Shown here piece after piece: positions 10,937-23,400 of a stretch of 64,000 bases of DNA (position 1 is its first letter; each line of letters opens with the position of its first letter). The stretch comes from Antedon mediterranea. Taxonomy: Eukaryota > Echinodermata > Crinoidea > Comatulida > Antedonidae. Location of the stretch: contig NC_092674.1 in the NCBI RefSeq assembly GCF_964355755.1, positions 19,301,001-19,365,000 of the forward strand, written 5' to 3'. The notes beneath the pieces were generated by a model. It ran no database searches. It was not told the DNA's origin and was given only the letters and a program-made list of their open reading frames with translations. Both the position numbers and the translations under genes were made by a program.

Positions 10937-11163
10937 ACAATCCTCCTGTAAACCCAATTTCGCCAACATTGGAGACAAGCTTAGGTGACACTGAGTTTAT
11001 CTGTAGATTCAATGTGCAGCACTACAGCAATATGTCGTATACTGTGAAATGGTATGCGCAAGGAGATAATAGAAACAGCTTTGCATTTTCAGCGGTTCAT
11101 GGTAATTCAGTAACATTGGGCACTCAACAGCTGAGAAGCGTATTTGGTTCTGGCATTACACTG
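10937..11163 (+). CDS. Exon 5: Ig-like segment, first part
   Basis: The acceptor TTTTTTCAG and donor GTAAGAA give phase 1 in and phase 0 out. The translation contains PPVNPISPTLETSLGDTEFIC and later SYTVKWYAQ, a pattern of Cys, then Trp about 16 residues on. This resembles the beta-sandwich region that lies between D8C and the von Willebrand D domain in VWDE. No stop codon is present. Confidence 0.75.
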
Positions 11164-11221
11164 GTAAGAAACAACAAACTAAATAAAAACCACAATACAA
11201 AAAAAAAAAAATTACACAAAA

Positions 11222-11880
11222 AGGTGTTAAATCTAAAGACATAATTGAAATAATAATCAGTCATACATATTACTTCAATAAAGAAAAAATGCATTTTTAA
11301 TTAAAAATTATTATATTAAAATTCATTTTAAAACAGAAAAGATCTGCTTGAGGTTTTTTTGAGTTTTCAACGCAAATCCGCGAAATACGAGAAGTTATTT
11401 ATTTTTTCAAAAGCAATCCGGTAAAGTAAACAAGGCCAACAGCAATAAGTAGCGTGCTCTCAGAAAAAAATGAACTTTCAAAAAGTAATGTACTTTAAAT
11501 CTTTTCTGTACATCAAAACAGTTCAAAAAGTACAGAAAAGCGATAACACGCATAGTGATACCGGACCGACAGACAGACCGACAGACCGACCGACCGACAT
11601 AGTGAACTATAGAGTCGCGTCCACGCGACTAAAAAGGTGTTAAATTCATAAACATCATTGACATAATAATCAATCATACATATAACTTAAATACATACAA
11701 AAATGCATATTTATTAAATCAATATTAACAAGGCCATATACATCCTGTAGCGCATTCGCGTGCTCAAATTTGAGTTAGCGATTACCGATCGACCAACCGA
11801 CCGACACAGTGAGCTGTAGAGTCGCGTTGCACGCGGCTAAAATATATTCAAATTAAATTTAAAGAAGAGATCTGCTCGAT
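11222..11880. repeat. Tandem duplication in intron 5 with CCGACCGACA / TCGCGT...ACGCG core
   Basis: Two units of about 415 and 245 bp start AAGGTGTTAAAT (11222 and 11635). Each holds an AATAATCA(G/A)TCATACATAT stretch and a GACCGACA run, and each ends with a GTAGAGTCGCGT...CACGCG hairpin followed by CTAAAA. The end hairpin suggests a dispersed mobile repeat, duplicated in place. Confidence 0.65.
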
Positions 11881-12007
11881 GTTTTTTGAGATTTTTTTTT
11901 ATCAGGAACAACTTCCTTTCTAAGGACAACTACCCCGCAGCACAGCCTCTAATAATAAAACTAGGATTCGTTTAGAGGTTCTTTTATAATGATTTGTTTT
12001 GTTTCAG

Positions 12008-12130
12008 ATAACATGTACTTTAGCAGCCGAGTACATCAACACGGATGGTACTGCCATGAGTGAACCGTCTGTAGTGAATAAAAGTAACGCCGTCGCAATG
12101 AATCATCCTAGCAATGGTAGTAAGAAGTAA
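12008..12130 (+). CDS. Exon 6: end of Ig-like segment and stop
   Basis: The acceptor GTTTCAG is followed in phase 0 by ITCTLAAEYINTDG, which supplies the second Cys of the Ig-like fold. The frame ends at a TAA (12128-12130). An alternative donor (G|GTAGTAAG at 12117) could splice out the last four codons, but no further exon was found before 15.4 kb. The protein therefore appears to end before the von Willebrand D domain expected in this family. Confidence 0.65.
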   Translation: MTCTLAAEYINTDGTAMSEPSVVNKSNAVAMNHPSNGSKK

Positions 12131-14694
12131 TAACCAACACGTTCCAATATAGTTTGTATTGAATTGTCGTATTTAAAAACGACATTTTCATAATTACTTA
12201 TTATAATAGTGGAAGTAAGGAAACTTTTCTTGGCTATCATTGTGATCAAGTTCTGTTCTTTTGCGCAAATGTTTTCTATTTAAGTATTATTTTGATATGT
12301 ATGTAAAGTATTTTAACTGACCTTGATTGTGTTTTCCTCCGAAAAAATAATTTTTCAATTTGTTGTTGTTGAATGTGCCATTTTAATTTCACATGATAAT
12401 TATCCACTTTGAAAAAAAATTGAATCGAAAAAAAATAATGTATTTTTACCTGAAAAAAATTATTTTATATACAAAATTGGTCGAATTGGCTGGCAGTCAA
12501 TGGATTTTTGGTGGAATGTAACAATTTATTTTGTCATTTTATATGAGAAAACATTATTTTGTTGTTTGTTATTTTTATGGAAGGGATTAACTTTATTAAA
12601 ACTACAAAAACCTATTCAAAGTCTGATTTAATTAATCTTCATTTTTCATGTTTTTGGGGCACAATACATCTTAAATAAAGATTTAAAAAAATACAACTCT
12701 CACGTTACGTATTACTTATCCCTTCACGATGGGCAAATCTAATACCCAGATTATTACATAGTTTACGTATATAATAAGTTTGCTTGTGATCTCTTTATTC
12801 CCCCGGGAAGAATAGCATTGATTTGTTGGTGTTTTATATACATGTGTAGTGTCTTCTTTGTAAACTGAGCTTTCCATAATATTATAAAAATGTATTACAC
12901 AGAATGAAGATTTCAATCAAAATGCAAAATGTCTTTAAAGTTAATACCTTAAGCTTTTCATTGAACAGATTATCTGTTTTTAAAAATGTTGTCATTATTT
13001 TGAATATTACGCAGACAGGCACATTTTAAAATGAATTCCTTACACATTTTAATGGATAAAACAACGTAAAATAAAAATATGTAACAGACACATGTTTTCA
13101 ATGAAAAAAAAGCACTGACTTGATTGAATAATACTAGTTTAATTACTTTGTAACCTTATACACAGAATAAAGGATTTAATTGCATAATATACTAACTTGT
13201 CTGTTTGTTTTGAAATATATATATTTTAATTACACTTGAACTGATCTCATTTTGAACATGACAACTTTGCAGGCCAAATGTTTACAATGTTTATTATTCC
13301 GCTCTGACGAAAAAGAAACATATTGAAAATCAGCCCGAGAAGAAAAAACCACATTTTACGTAAATAAAATAAAATAATGTAGATAAGTAGGCCCTACCTA
13401 TTCTATGAAATATAACAAAAACATTAGGCCTAAATATAACTCTGTCATAAAAACCTTAATGTACATTATCAGTATCCTTATACGAATTTGACAAAATATA
13501 TATAAATCTCATTCAATTCTATAAAGGCATGGTTTCAATCTTCAATAGGGTACCTCTAATCGGTCAACAAAGACATTTACATTTAACGGCGTGATGTTTG
13601 CACATTAGTGACTATGAATTTTTAAAAATTTGCACATTTGAAGATGTGTCACGTTTGCACAAATGTGGTTGTTTGCACATTTCACGGTTCAACAGGGTGT
13701 GGCCGAAATTACGATACGCCGTTAGCACCCGTAAACAAATATAATATATTAAAAAAGCTATGAAACCAATGGTAATTAACTGTTTATAGTATAATTTAAG
13801 TTTAGTTTGCAATAAAATATATAATTAAATACATTACATAAAAAGAAATCCAAATTTAAACATATATATATATATATATATACAGATTTTTGTTTAAAAA
13901 AGTCCAAATAAAAATGGCCTTCCATAAAATAAAGTACGCCCTCATTCGTCACACTTTAATCGAACTTGTGATTGTATTAAGATACTGAACCCATACGATT
14001 TGTTAATTATTGCCTCTTTTTTATCTCGAGTGGCAACAAATATTTTTCTAATTTATATCCATTGTTTTAATCAGGGACAATAATGTTGTATATCTTGAAC
14101 ACATTACAACAATTCTAGTATACCATTATGGTGAATTTTAGTGACATGAAATCACGAACAAACGAACAGTGTGTAAAACTGGCCAATAAAAAGTATGTTA
14201 TTAATATGGAGCCACTTTAAACTCGCATCAGAAAAAGACTTTCGATACAAAAAACTGCTGTTTGGAAATTGGATGTTTGAAATAATTATTGTTTGAATTT
14301 ATGAACAAGCGTATCGTGTGCAAAACAGTTTTTTTCATCTGATTAACAAGCGAACGGTGCATAAAAATGCAATGATGTTTTGTTTCAAATGTTCATGAAC
14401 TACATGAAATATTGATAAATGAGTCAGCTAATATATTAACGTTATATTAATTCAATTATTGCTGTCTGGGCTAAATATTCTTTATGGTGGTTTGTATTAT
14501 GGTTAGTTACAATACTACTTTAAACAATATACTTAGGTAAAGCTGTGAAACATTTTTAGCATGTTTTTAAAATAAGGTATATTTTTCTTTTTAATTGTTT
14601 ATTTTAGACAGCACTGACTTGAAAAGATCGTCATCAGAATTCAGAATACATTTCTTTAAAATGTAAACATCTCTGCTAAACAAACAAAATCACG
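12131..14694. other. Intergenic, AT-rich, no gene seen
   Basis: No frame with recognisable protein similarity was found. It holds a short TA run at about 13861-13882 and several T- or A-rich stretches. A missing von Willebrand D exon was looked for here (CGDPHY-type motifs) and not seen. Confidence 0.5.
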
Positions 14695-15190
14695 AAACTA
14701 CATGCAGTCGCTTTTGTTGTTTATGTTTCCTTAAGTACTCAATCCATGAATTTGAAACCAACCAATAATTTTGTTTTACTTTCTTTTTATTTGTTTTGCA
14801 TTTTCTACAATCCAATTCTAAAAATTGTATTATACCATGGCACAATCAATGGTTAGGGTCGTTAAACGTTAAGATAACAATACAAAATAATCACGAGGTT
14901 ACGTACATTGTGTTGTCTTACCGTCTGTTGGCTGTGTACGTACACTCACCTTTGTTGTTTATGGTTCGTTATTTAATCAATCCATGAATTTAAAACCAAC
15001 CAACAATTTTGTTTTACTTTCTATTTATTTGTTTGAATGTATTTAATTTTCTACAATCAAGTCCTACATTTTATTATAATACCATGGGACAGTCAATGGT
15101 TAGGATCGTTAAACGTTAATATAACAACACAAAATAATCACGAGGTTACGTACATTGTGTTGTTGTCTTTTTTAACGTCTGTTTGTATTT
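14695..15190 (+). repeat. Tandem duplication directly upstream of receptor gene 1
   Basis: Two units of about 230-240 bp start ATGAATTT(G/A)AAACCAACCAA (14746 and 14985). Each contains CCATGG(C/G)ACA(A/G)TCAATGG, GTCGTTAAACGTTA or its variant, and AATCACGAGGTTACGTACAT. A partial third unit begins near 14695. The array ends about 230 bp before the start codon at 15422, so it may overlap the promoter. Confidence 0.8.
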
Positions 15191-15421
15191 GTATTGAAAG
15201 AGCAACAGATATTACTAGAACACATAACCTATGCATTGAACCCGGAAATTGTTCGTAATGGTGAAAATGAATTGTTTCAAAAACTTACGTTCCTATAAAG
15301 AAACACAAAAATAAAACGGTTGAATTTTATTGGTTCATATAATACAGCATTGCCCTTAGTAAAGTTTCTAACAATCTATAACTGTCGTAGAGGCAGTCTA
15401 CATTTCCATTTACCTGCAAAG

Positions 15422-15627
15422 ATGTTGAAGATAATGTCTCATAATTTATTGATTTTGTTTTTGTTTTGTTTGTTGGTGGATTCTTCTAAATGTGTTGAGG
15501 TTGCATGTAGTAATGATACTTATGTGAATGCAGTTTGTGAATGTACAGAAAGAACACGAACAGTGAATTGTACAAACCGTGGACTCAATGAATGGCCAGT
15601 TGGAATTCCTGTAAATACACTGTTTCT
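15422..15627 (+). CDS. Receptor gene 1 exon 1: signal peptide and LRRNT
   Basis: The ATG at 15422 opens a hydrophobic leader (NLLILFLFCLLV), followed by Cys residues at LRRNT spacing, including AVCECTERTRTVNC and NRGLNEWPVGIPVNTLFL. This is the usual cap before LRRs. The donor GTAAGTTT at 15628 ends the exon in phase 2, the phase kept by every LRR exon after it. Confidence 0.85.
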
Positions 15628-15881
15628 GTAAGTTTAGATTTTTAAATTTAAATTTCATAAATCTAGTAAAACAAAAAGTAAATAAATAAAACTTAATTAC
15701 ATGTAATTCAGCTTATTCACCAATAACATATTTAAAAAGTAGTACAAATATAAACTTTGTAATATATTAAATATGTAATTATGTAATAACGTTTGCACTG
15801 GCCTCCTAGCTATGTGCGTGCTATGTGAGATACAATATTGTAGTTAGTGTAGCTTGTAATTCAGGTGGTTATTGCCCGGAT

Positions 15882-17112
15882 GCGATTTTTTTTTTCGTAC
15901 ATAAGTTGGGGACCCCCTCATGAAACGTCACAAAATAAACATGAATAATTCATCAGTTAAATTTTCTTGTTCCGTGTGCACCCAAGCGTATAGCAACAAG
16001 AAGTGATTACACAAGTGCGGTACGATTCTAGGCCTATCTCCGCTGTTGAAGAATAGCGGCGTTTTGTGTGGATTGTCGAAATAATCGGCCTTTAGTTTAT
16101 GGTGTTTTTAATATAATTTATTACTAAAGAATTACGTGTTAAAATTATAGTTTCTATTAATACTATTAGGCCTAATTATTAGTCTCTAAACCCATGTCTA
16201 TTCTAGTAGTAGCTGTGTGGATGTGTGTGACGTGTGTGTGTGTTAGGTATGACCAAAGATAGTTACACTATCTTTGGTAATAGTTACACTATCTTTGGTA
16301 TGACACAATCCGAGTAATAAGTCAGCAAAAACAATAAACATTACACAAAAATACATTTTTTATTCTCGTGGGTCAAATCTTCCCATCTCATGTGTTCATA
16401 TACGCGCATTTTTAAAGTTCCTTTGAGTACATTGTTTGATAATTGATAGCAGAATTAAAAAAATACAGTACACAAATTATACACATTCTTTATTCTTGTG
16501 GGTCTAAGCTTTCTTTGGGCTATGTCCAAGAACGCTTGGGTGCACACGGAACAACAACTGCGATACGATTCTTTCTACAATAATAGGCCTAGGATTCTAG
16601 GTCAATTCACGTGATTGCCTTCGCGCACTCTTCTTCACACACACGTCCACTATGCAAAATGTGTCGAGGCTAATCGACAGCTAGGCAAAACATTAAACTA
16701 AGTAGTAATTGGACGTACATAGCCCAAAGACACAAGTCACACACACCGTACCCACACAGCTACTACTAGAATATACAGGGATTTAGAGACTAGTAATTAG
16801 GCCTAATAGTATCAATAAAACCTATAATTTTAACACGTAATTCTTTAGTAATCAACTATATTAAAAACACCATAAACTAAAGGCTGATTATTTCGACAAT
16901 CCGCACAAAACTCCGCTATTCTATTATGAAATCGCACGCGGCAACCACAGCGGAGATAGGCCTAGAATCGTACCGCACTTGTGTAATCACTTCTTGTTGC
17001 TATACGCTTTGGGTGCACACGGAACAAGAAAATTTAACTGATGAATTATTCATGTTTATTTTGTGACGTTTCATGATGGGGTCCCCAACTTATGTACGAA
17101 AAAAAAAATCGC
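15882..17112. mobile_element. Mutator-like foldback element with 9-bp target duplication
   Basis: A perfect 9-bp TGCCCGGAT lies at 15873-15881 and again at 17113-17121. The element begins GCGATTTTTTTTTTCGTACA and ends with its inverse. The inverted arms are very long, about 340 bp each (15882-16225 and 16745-17112), with a CTGTGTGG / CCACACAG boundary. Inside is a smaller hairpin built on ACCAAAGATAGT. No protein is encoded. A 9-bp duplication and long inverted repeats are typical of MULE-type non-autonomous elements. It sits in intron 1 of receptor gene 1. Confidence 0.85.
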
Positions 17113-17468
17113 TGCCCGGATACGGTAGTCCCGATTCCATATACAGTATAGCGCATGCGCATACTTCCGTCAAGAACTTAACCTTGTACAACACTATTAT
17201 ATTTATAGTTTTTTTAATATAAGCCAAAATTGAAAACGCACTGAGAGAATCGAATAAACATTCATCTAACTAAAAACAAAAACAAAACAAAAACAACTTT
17301 GGGAAAAAAGAGGTTACGTACTTCGATGTCGACGACCCAAAACATTCGACAAACATGTATTTCTCCAATGTTTAGTGTTTTTACATTAGTTGATAGTTAA
17401 TTAATTCTAATAATAACGGATTTGAAATAAACTAGTTGTTTTACCATAACATAATTACTTGTTTATAG

Positions 17469-20400
17469 TTACTTAAGAGACAACAACCTGAAGAAAATCG
17501 ACACCAATGCTTTGTTAGAACTACAGGAACTTATTTCAATGTAAGATTTCAAAATTAATTGTCATTATTTTGAGTTATTTTATCTAGTTTTGCTCCTTTT
17601 AAATATGTCTAATTTATCAATGATGCATATTGTATCAATGTTATCTGTGTCCATTACTCAGGATAAAAAACGATACTCTCACAAACTGTATTGATACAAG
17701 GGAAGAGTGAAATTCCCTGATTGACACCGTGTTTTTGTTGCTTATCCTTACACATTCATCATCTATAGCGAAAAGAGTATATCCTACAATTGTACCTTGT
17801 CTAATTTTACATTCGAACTTTAGAGATAGTTAGCTAAAATTGTTCATAGTCATTATGTTTAAATAATTCCCATTAAAATAGACTATGGCACACATTACAC
17901 AAACAAGTATGCGTTGATTTTAAAGGATAGAATAATTTACTTTATTTGAATATTTTATAATTTAATTTTTTTTTTAGTTAGGTGTTAACCAAAAACTAAA
18001 TTATATTGAGGTAAATCATTACACCAAAATGTATACGCTAGTTTGTGTTTGTTTTTTTTATTTACTGAAATAAAATACAACTTTAATCAATTTGTTTTTC
18101 TTTTTGACAGAAACCTTCATAATAATTTACTTACTAGTTTACCAAGATTTCCAAAGACAATCGTTTCAGTGTAAGTGCTATTTATACAATCTCTTCTTGT
18201 CGTATCGTATTATGTACGTATTACGCCTGTTTATTATTGGAAATAACACTATTTAATTTGATAATAGCGGACATTTTGTTGGAATTTTTGTTTATTTTTT
18301 ATTTTTTTTAGATATGCAATGAATAACATGTTGACAGAAGTATCGACATGTTTTAATGACCTTCCCAATCTTCGTCATGTGTAAGTTTATACATTTAAGA
18401 ATCGATATCAACTGTTTCTAAAATATAGTTTTATATGCCTGCATTAAAAAAAGATGTGTTGGTATTGTGCCAAAATATATATTGTTGTACATTGATTAGT
18501 GATTAAATAATAAAGGTGGTAATTACTACCTAAAGCATTTACAATCCAACGGAACTAGATAAATGAAAAGTTGAAATAGTCTGCAGTAGAATTATACAAT
18601 AATGTGGTCAACAAAATGATTTAGGTTGGTATAACCGTATGGTTGTCGTAATACGGTACACTATGACTGAATTACGCAATTTGCTATGTACATACATGTT
18701 GTAGTCTAACAGAACACATGTTCAGAGCTATTAAATCTCTCAAAAATATGAATATCAAAAGGTTTTGAGTGACTAGCCAATCACATGTGGCTGAAACTAC
18801 TCAACCATATCGTATGCACCTACATAGTTTCAAGTGTCGGCGCATCATGTAGGCGTCTTTCTAGACTGTTAATTTAGCTCAAGTTTTATATGTATGAAAC
18901 GTCATAACAATGTGCCAAAAATAATAAACCGAAACACAGTATATAACCTATTTGATAGTCGATTTCAAGGTCGTGAAGATGTGAATTTCCCTGTTAATAA
19001 TGTTTTCTCTAAACGAACTACTGTGATATTATTAGGAATGAGAGACAGGAATGTTGGTATTAATGTCAGACAATGCTGGCTTTCATGTTTGTGTTTTTAG
19101 AAAAAATATTAGTTGTTGAGAATTGTTCTCACTCAATAGTTATTGCAGTTAACCCATTTGTTCTCGAAATTAAATGAGAATGTTTTAATTGTTGACAAAC
19201 CTATATTGTAAAATGAAATCAACACAACTTTTCAATGGGAATTTGCCGTTGCTGCAATATCGAACATAACAATGCTATTTGAACGATATTTATTATTTAT
19301 AATAATTAATTTTGTGTTGCTTTTGGAATAGAAATATAGATCACAACAGTATATCTATACTAAAAAATACTACAGTTAAAGGCTCGAATTTGGTAGATCA
19401 TTTGTAAGTAAATACATTTTTTTTAAATGCATATTAACCATAACGAAAATCTTCAAACTACTACTACTATAGCTAATGCTGCTACTGCTAATGCTGCTGT
19501 TTGTGATGCTGGCGCCACCACCACTACCACCGCCAACAACACCACTATAGCTAATACTGCTAATTCTGCTGCTTCTGCTGCTGCTGCTGCCGCCGCCACC
19601 ACCACCACCGCCAACACCATCAACCCCAATACTACTAATAGCAAATACTGCTACTGCTAATGCTGCTGCTTCTGCTGCATATACGTCGTCCGATATAAAT
19701 TCAGTCATGAACACTGGAAGGAAAAAGACTAAAAATCCACACTGTATTATTTGTTGATGCAGTTAATTGGTATGAACATTGCTAACTCAATTCTTCCTGT
19801 TATAAAGATGCTTTATTTATTATGTCTGCTCCAAATTTGTTCTTTTTAAATCCTGTAACCGAACAACAATTATTTTAAATGTAAATTTTTAGAAGGGTAG
19901 AGGCCATGATTGCGTTATACCACATTTACTAAAGTTAATTTCTCTAATTTTTAATAAACATCTTATGCATGGTATTAATTCTTCTTTTTTTATCTGGTAT
20001 AGTTCCAAATCTTATTAAAATAGCCAAAGTTATACAAATATTCAAGAAGCGAGGCCAAGACCAACTCGCTTATTATAGACCGATTTCTTTGCTTTCAGTA
20101 TTCTCTAAAATAATAGAAAAATTAATGTACTCAAGATAAAATGATCATCAATATGTTTTCAGATATTTATTTTTTATTAAAATGTTATTAAATCCAATTA
20201 TTTAATTTTTCATAACATTCAAAGTAAACCTATTTTTCATAAATTACGATCTTCGGCTCAATGCCCAAAATTGTTGAACGTAAGGTTGAAACACTATTCT
20301 TAGGTGTTTTTATTCAAGATAATTTAAAATGGAACAGTCAAAATAATTTTAATTATCAAAAGCAATTGGAATAATGAATAAGAATAAGCATTGTTTTTCC

Positions 20401-23400
20401 TAAATATACCTTACTTACCCTTTATAACTCCTGCAACATTATTTGGATATCCTACTACTCTTCAAACTTAAATAAGAATAGAATATACTAATTACACTAT
20501 CACTACTACCATTAGCATTACTACAAATACTACTACCACTATCATTATTACTACTACCAGTAATACCACTGCCACTACTACCAACACCACTACCACTACT
20601 GATAATAATGATATTACTGTTTTTTTTTCTTGCAGTTAAATTTATTGTAAGTTTGTTGAAATACAACATGTGTTTGTAATTGAAAGAAAAACGAAAGAGA
20701 AAAAAACAATAAAGAAGAACTAAACTTAGGAACATCATGTAATTCAGGCCTGTATAATTCCTAAAAAATGAAATTTACCTTTTTTGTAGTTTTTGTCATT
20801 GCCTACATGGTTTATTAGTACTAACGATAATAATTATTATTCTTGTAAACAAGTATAATTGAAAATATTTCACAAAATGTATTGAAGTTACTTTATACTG
20901 ATCCCAAATGGCCATGAAGAGATGGTGTTATACATTTACTGTACTTTGAATGTTTATTTCCTACCATATATATATGTATATACGCGGTGGTAGTGTATAT
21001 ATAAACACATCATGTATCATGTATAGCACATTAATTCTAAACCGCCCGGTGATAAACTGAAATTTATTTAATTTGAAATGATAAAGATGAAGACATCTGT
21101 GAGAATGGGAACCCGGACATTTTGCTTGATATGCAGCTGTCCTAACCATTAGACCACTGCGGCTTTCATGGTATAGTTCAAACCCGATTTGATAGCGACT
21201 CTTTAACATTCTCGGCGTGGTACAGCGGAACAGCACTAGTCCCTCAAATTGTACGTACAATATATATATATATATATTATTGTTTTAGGCGGATCCAGTC
21301 TGACAACGAAATGCAAGTGCTCTGTGAAAATGCGTTTGTATTGGATACAAATTATACTGCTGAAGTGTAAGTAAGATTCGTGAATTATTCTTTCTTTTAC
21401 AGTAATTTTATTTAAGAAACAATTGTTTTGAAGGCCTTTTGACAATCGCAAAAAATCAAACTGAACTAAACATGCCAAGAAAATCAATACATTGTACATG
21501 CAGACTCCAACACTTTACTACCATAAAACTAAAAATAATAATACCGAAAGATACCAAATAATTGCACCCGCCAATGTTAAAACGATGCACTCGTAAAAAA
21601 TACAAAACATTTCAAACGTTGTAAAACTAGGGAAATGGACATCTAAAAAAATGTTTTATAGGCTTATATAGATGTATGGAAACTCTAGTATTTGTATTAG
21701 TCGATTTATCAATGAATGTGGAGGGTTGGGTGGGTGTGGGTGGGTGTGGGTGTGTGGGGGGTGTGTGGGGGTGTGTGCGAACTATTTGTTAATGTAAATA
21801 ACAATTATATCTTATATATTTTTTAATAGGTTTGTTCAATACAACCCTAACCTGAAAAAAATATCTACTGGGACTTTCAAAAACATAATAACCGGAAGCA
21901 TGTAGGTATATTTCTATATTATGTATTTGTACTGTCATATTATATTTTTGTACTGTCAAAATGGAAAAGAAAAATATACTCTTAACAGAGAGATACTATT
22001 TTTTAGAATATTTATTGAGAAGATTTTTATCTTCAAAGACCCAAAAGCCCACTGCAAGTCAACCATTAAAAAGCAATGATATTAGTACATAATTATATTG
22101 ATCTAACCAACGAAAAATATCTGAAATCTATGATTTTGATCATAAATTTACTTTTAAATTGTTCGTAAAAAATGTTATAGTATTCTAAACATCTTAAGCC
22201 AACTAATGTAAAATCAAACAGCAATGGATGTCATCCAGCTTGTTAAAATGCAGTAAACGCAAACATCAATTATACAAAAAAGATATCCAATCCCGAAGCC
22301 CTCAACGTTAAGCTTGAATACAATCAATATAATAATTATTATTTTTAACAAGCTTTGTCCAACTACAAATAAAGAAATATTATACATCTAAAATCTAAAA
22401 ACAATTGAAGGCATATACGTCGTCCGATATAAATTCAGTCATACACACTGGAAGGAAACATACTAAAAATCCACACTGTATTATTTGTTGATGCAGTTAA
22501 TTGGTATGAGCATTGCTAACTTAATTCCTCCTGTTATAAAGATGCTTTATTTATTATGTCTGCTCCAGATTTATTCTTTTTAAATCCTGTAACAGAACAA
22601 CAAATATTTTAAATGTAAATTTTAAGAAGGGTAGCCATGATTTCGTTACACCACATTTATCAATAAATCAATCAAATAAACATTCATTTCTTTCATTTTC
22701 AAATTAACATTAATACAATAATATACATTCTGAGATTTTCTTTTTTAGATTTATAATAAGTCATGTTGTATAAAAAGGTGAAATTATATAAAAAATGAAA
22801 GAGGCAAAAAATCCCCAGAAGTATGAATCAATTATTAGAAATGTTCTTTTTTCCAAACAAAAAATTAGTATATAAACTAACCTTGACAGTTTCGCTGTCT
22901 TCAGAAGTAATGACGATCTATTACTTAACAGATTGACCTCTAGAGGGCCAATTCTGTATTATTATCATCAAAACCAACTCTCTGCGTGTATGAAGTGAAA
23001 TCTATAGTAATAATTTTCTTAGTCAGTTCGGTTGGGTTTCTCAATGTATTCTCGGCGGTAGATAGGCTCGCGCTAATGTTTAAATCTAAAGCGTTCTCAA
23101 AACACTTCGTCTCGGTTGATGTTGTTTTGTCTTCTTCGTATCCAAATTGCCTTTTTTATGCGTCTTCTGTAGGTACCTGATTCTCTGTCAATAATTGTAT
23201 GCGATGTCTTAACTACTCTACAACTACTCATCAAACTTAAATAAGTATAGAATAGAAAAATTACACTCCATTCCGAGCCCCATCTGATTCATTATTAGAA
23301 ACAACCTGCTCTAAACAAGGTCCAAATAACAATATTTATGTTTAATTATTATCAAAACCAACTCTCTGCTTCTATGCTTGATGTTCGAATATTTTGATAC

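Larger units (their letters stand above)
3659..12130 (+). pseudogene. Secreted TSP1-repeat / D8C (uromodulin-type) protein gene, VWDE-like, with two in-frame stops
   Basis: Six exons join in phase: 3659-4709, 8352-8549, 9668-9844, 10288-10350, 10937-11163, 12008-12130. All the introns have GT-AG borders. The order is signal peptide, Arg-rich stretch, five TSP1 repeats, short Cys-rich region, D8C domain split over two exons, a small Cys module and an Ig-like segment. D8C followed by such a segment is typical of proteins like VWDE, where a von Willebrand D domain should come next; none is seen before 15.4 kb. There are two nonsense codons in otherwise clean frames, TAG at 3953-3955 and TAA at 9775-9777. 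About 612 residues would be encoded. It is either a decaying gene, a null allele or a case of readthrough; I favour a pseudogene or null allele. Confidence 0.72.

Noticed and set aside
12131-15421. Missing von Willebrand D exon of the TSP1/D8C gene
   Set aside because: It was looked for in all frames but no GDPH-type motif or Cys pattern was found.
19376-19714. Ala-, Thr-, Ser- and Gly-rich frames on both strands
   Set aside because: They are products of the trinucleotide tract, with no domain or splice context.
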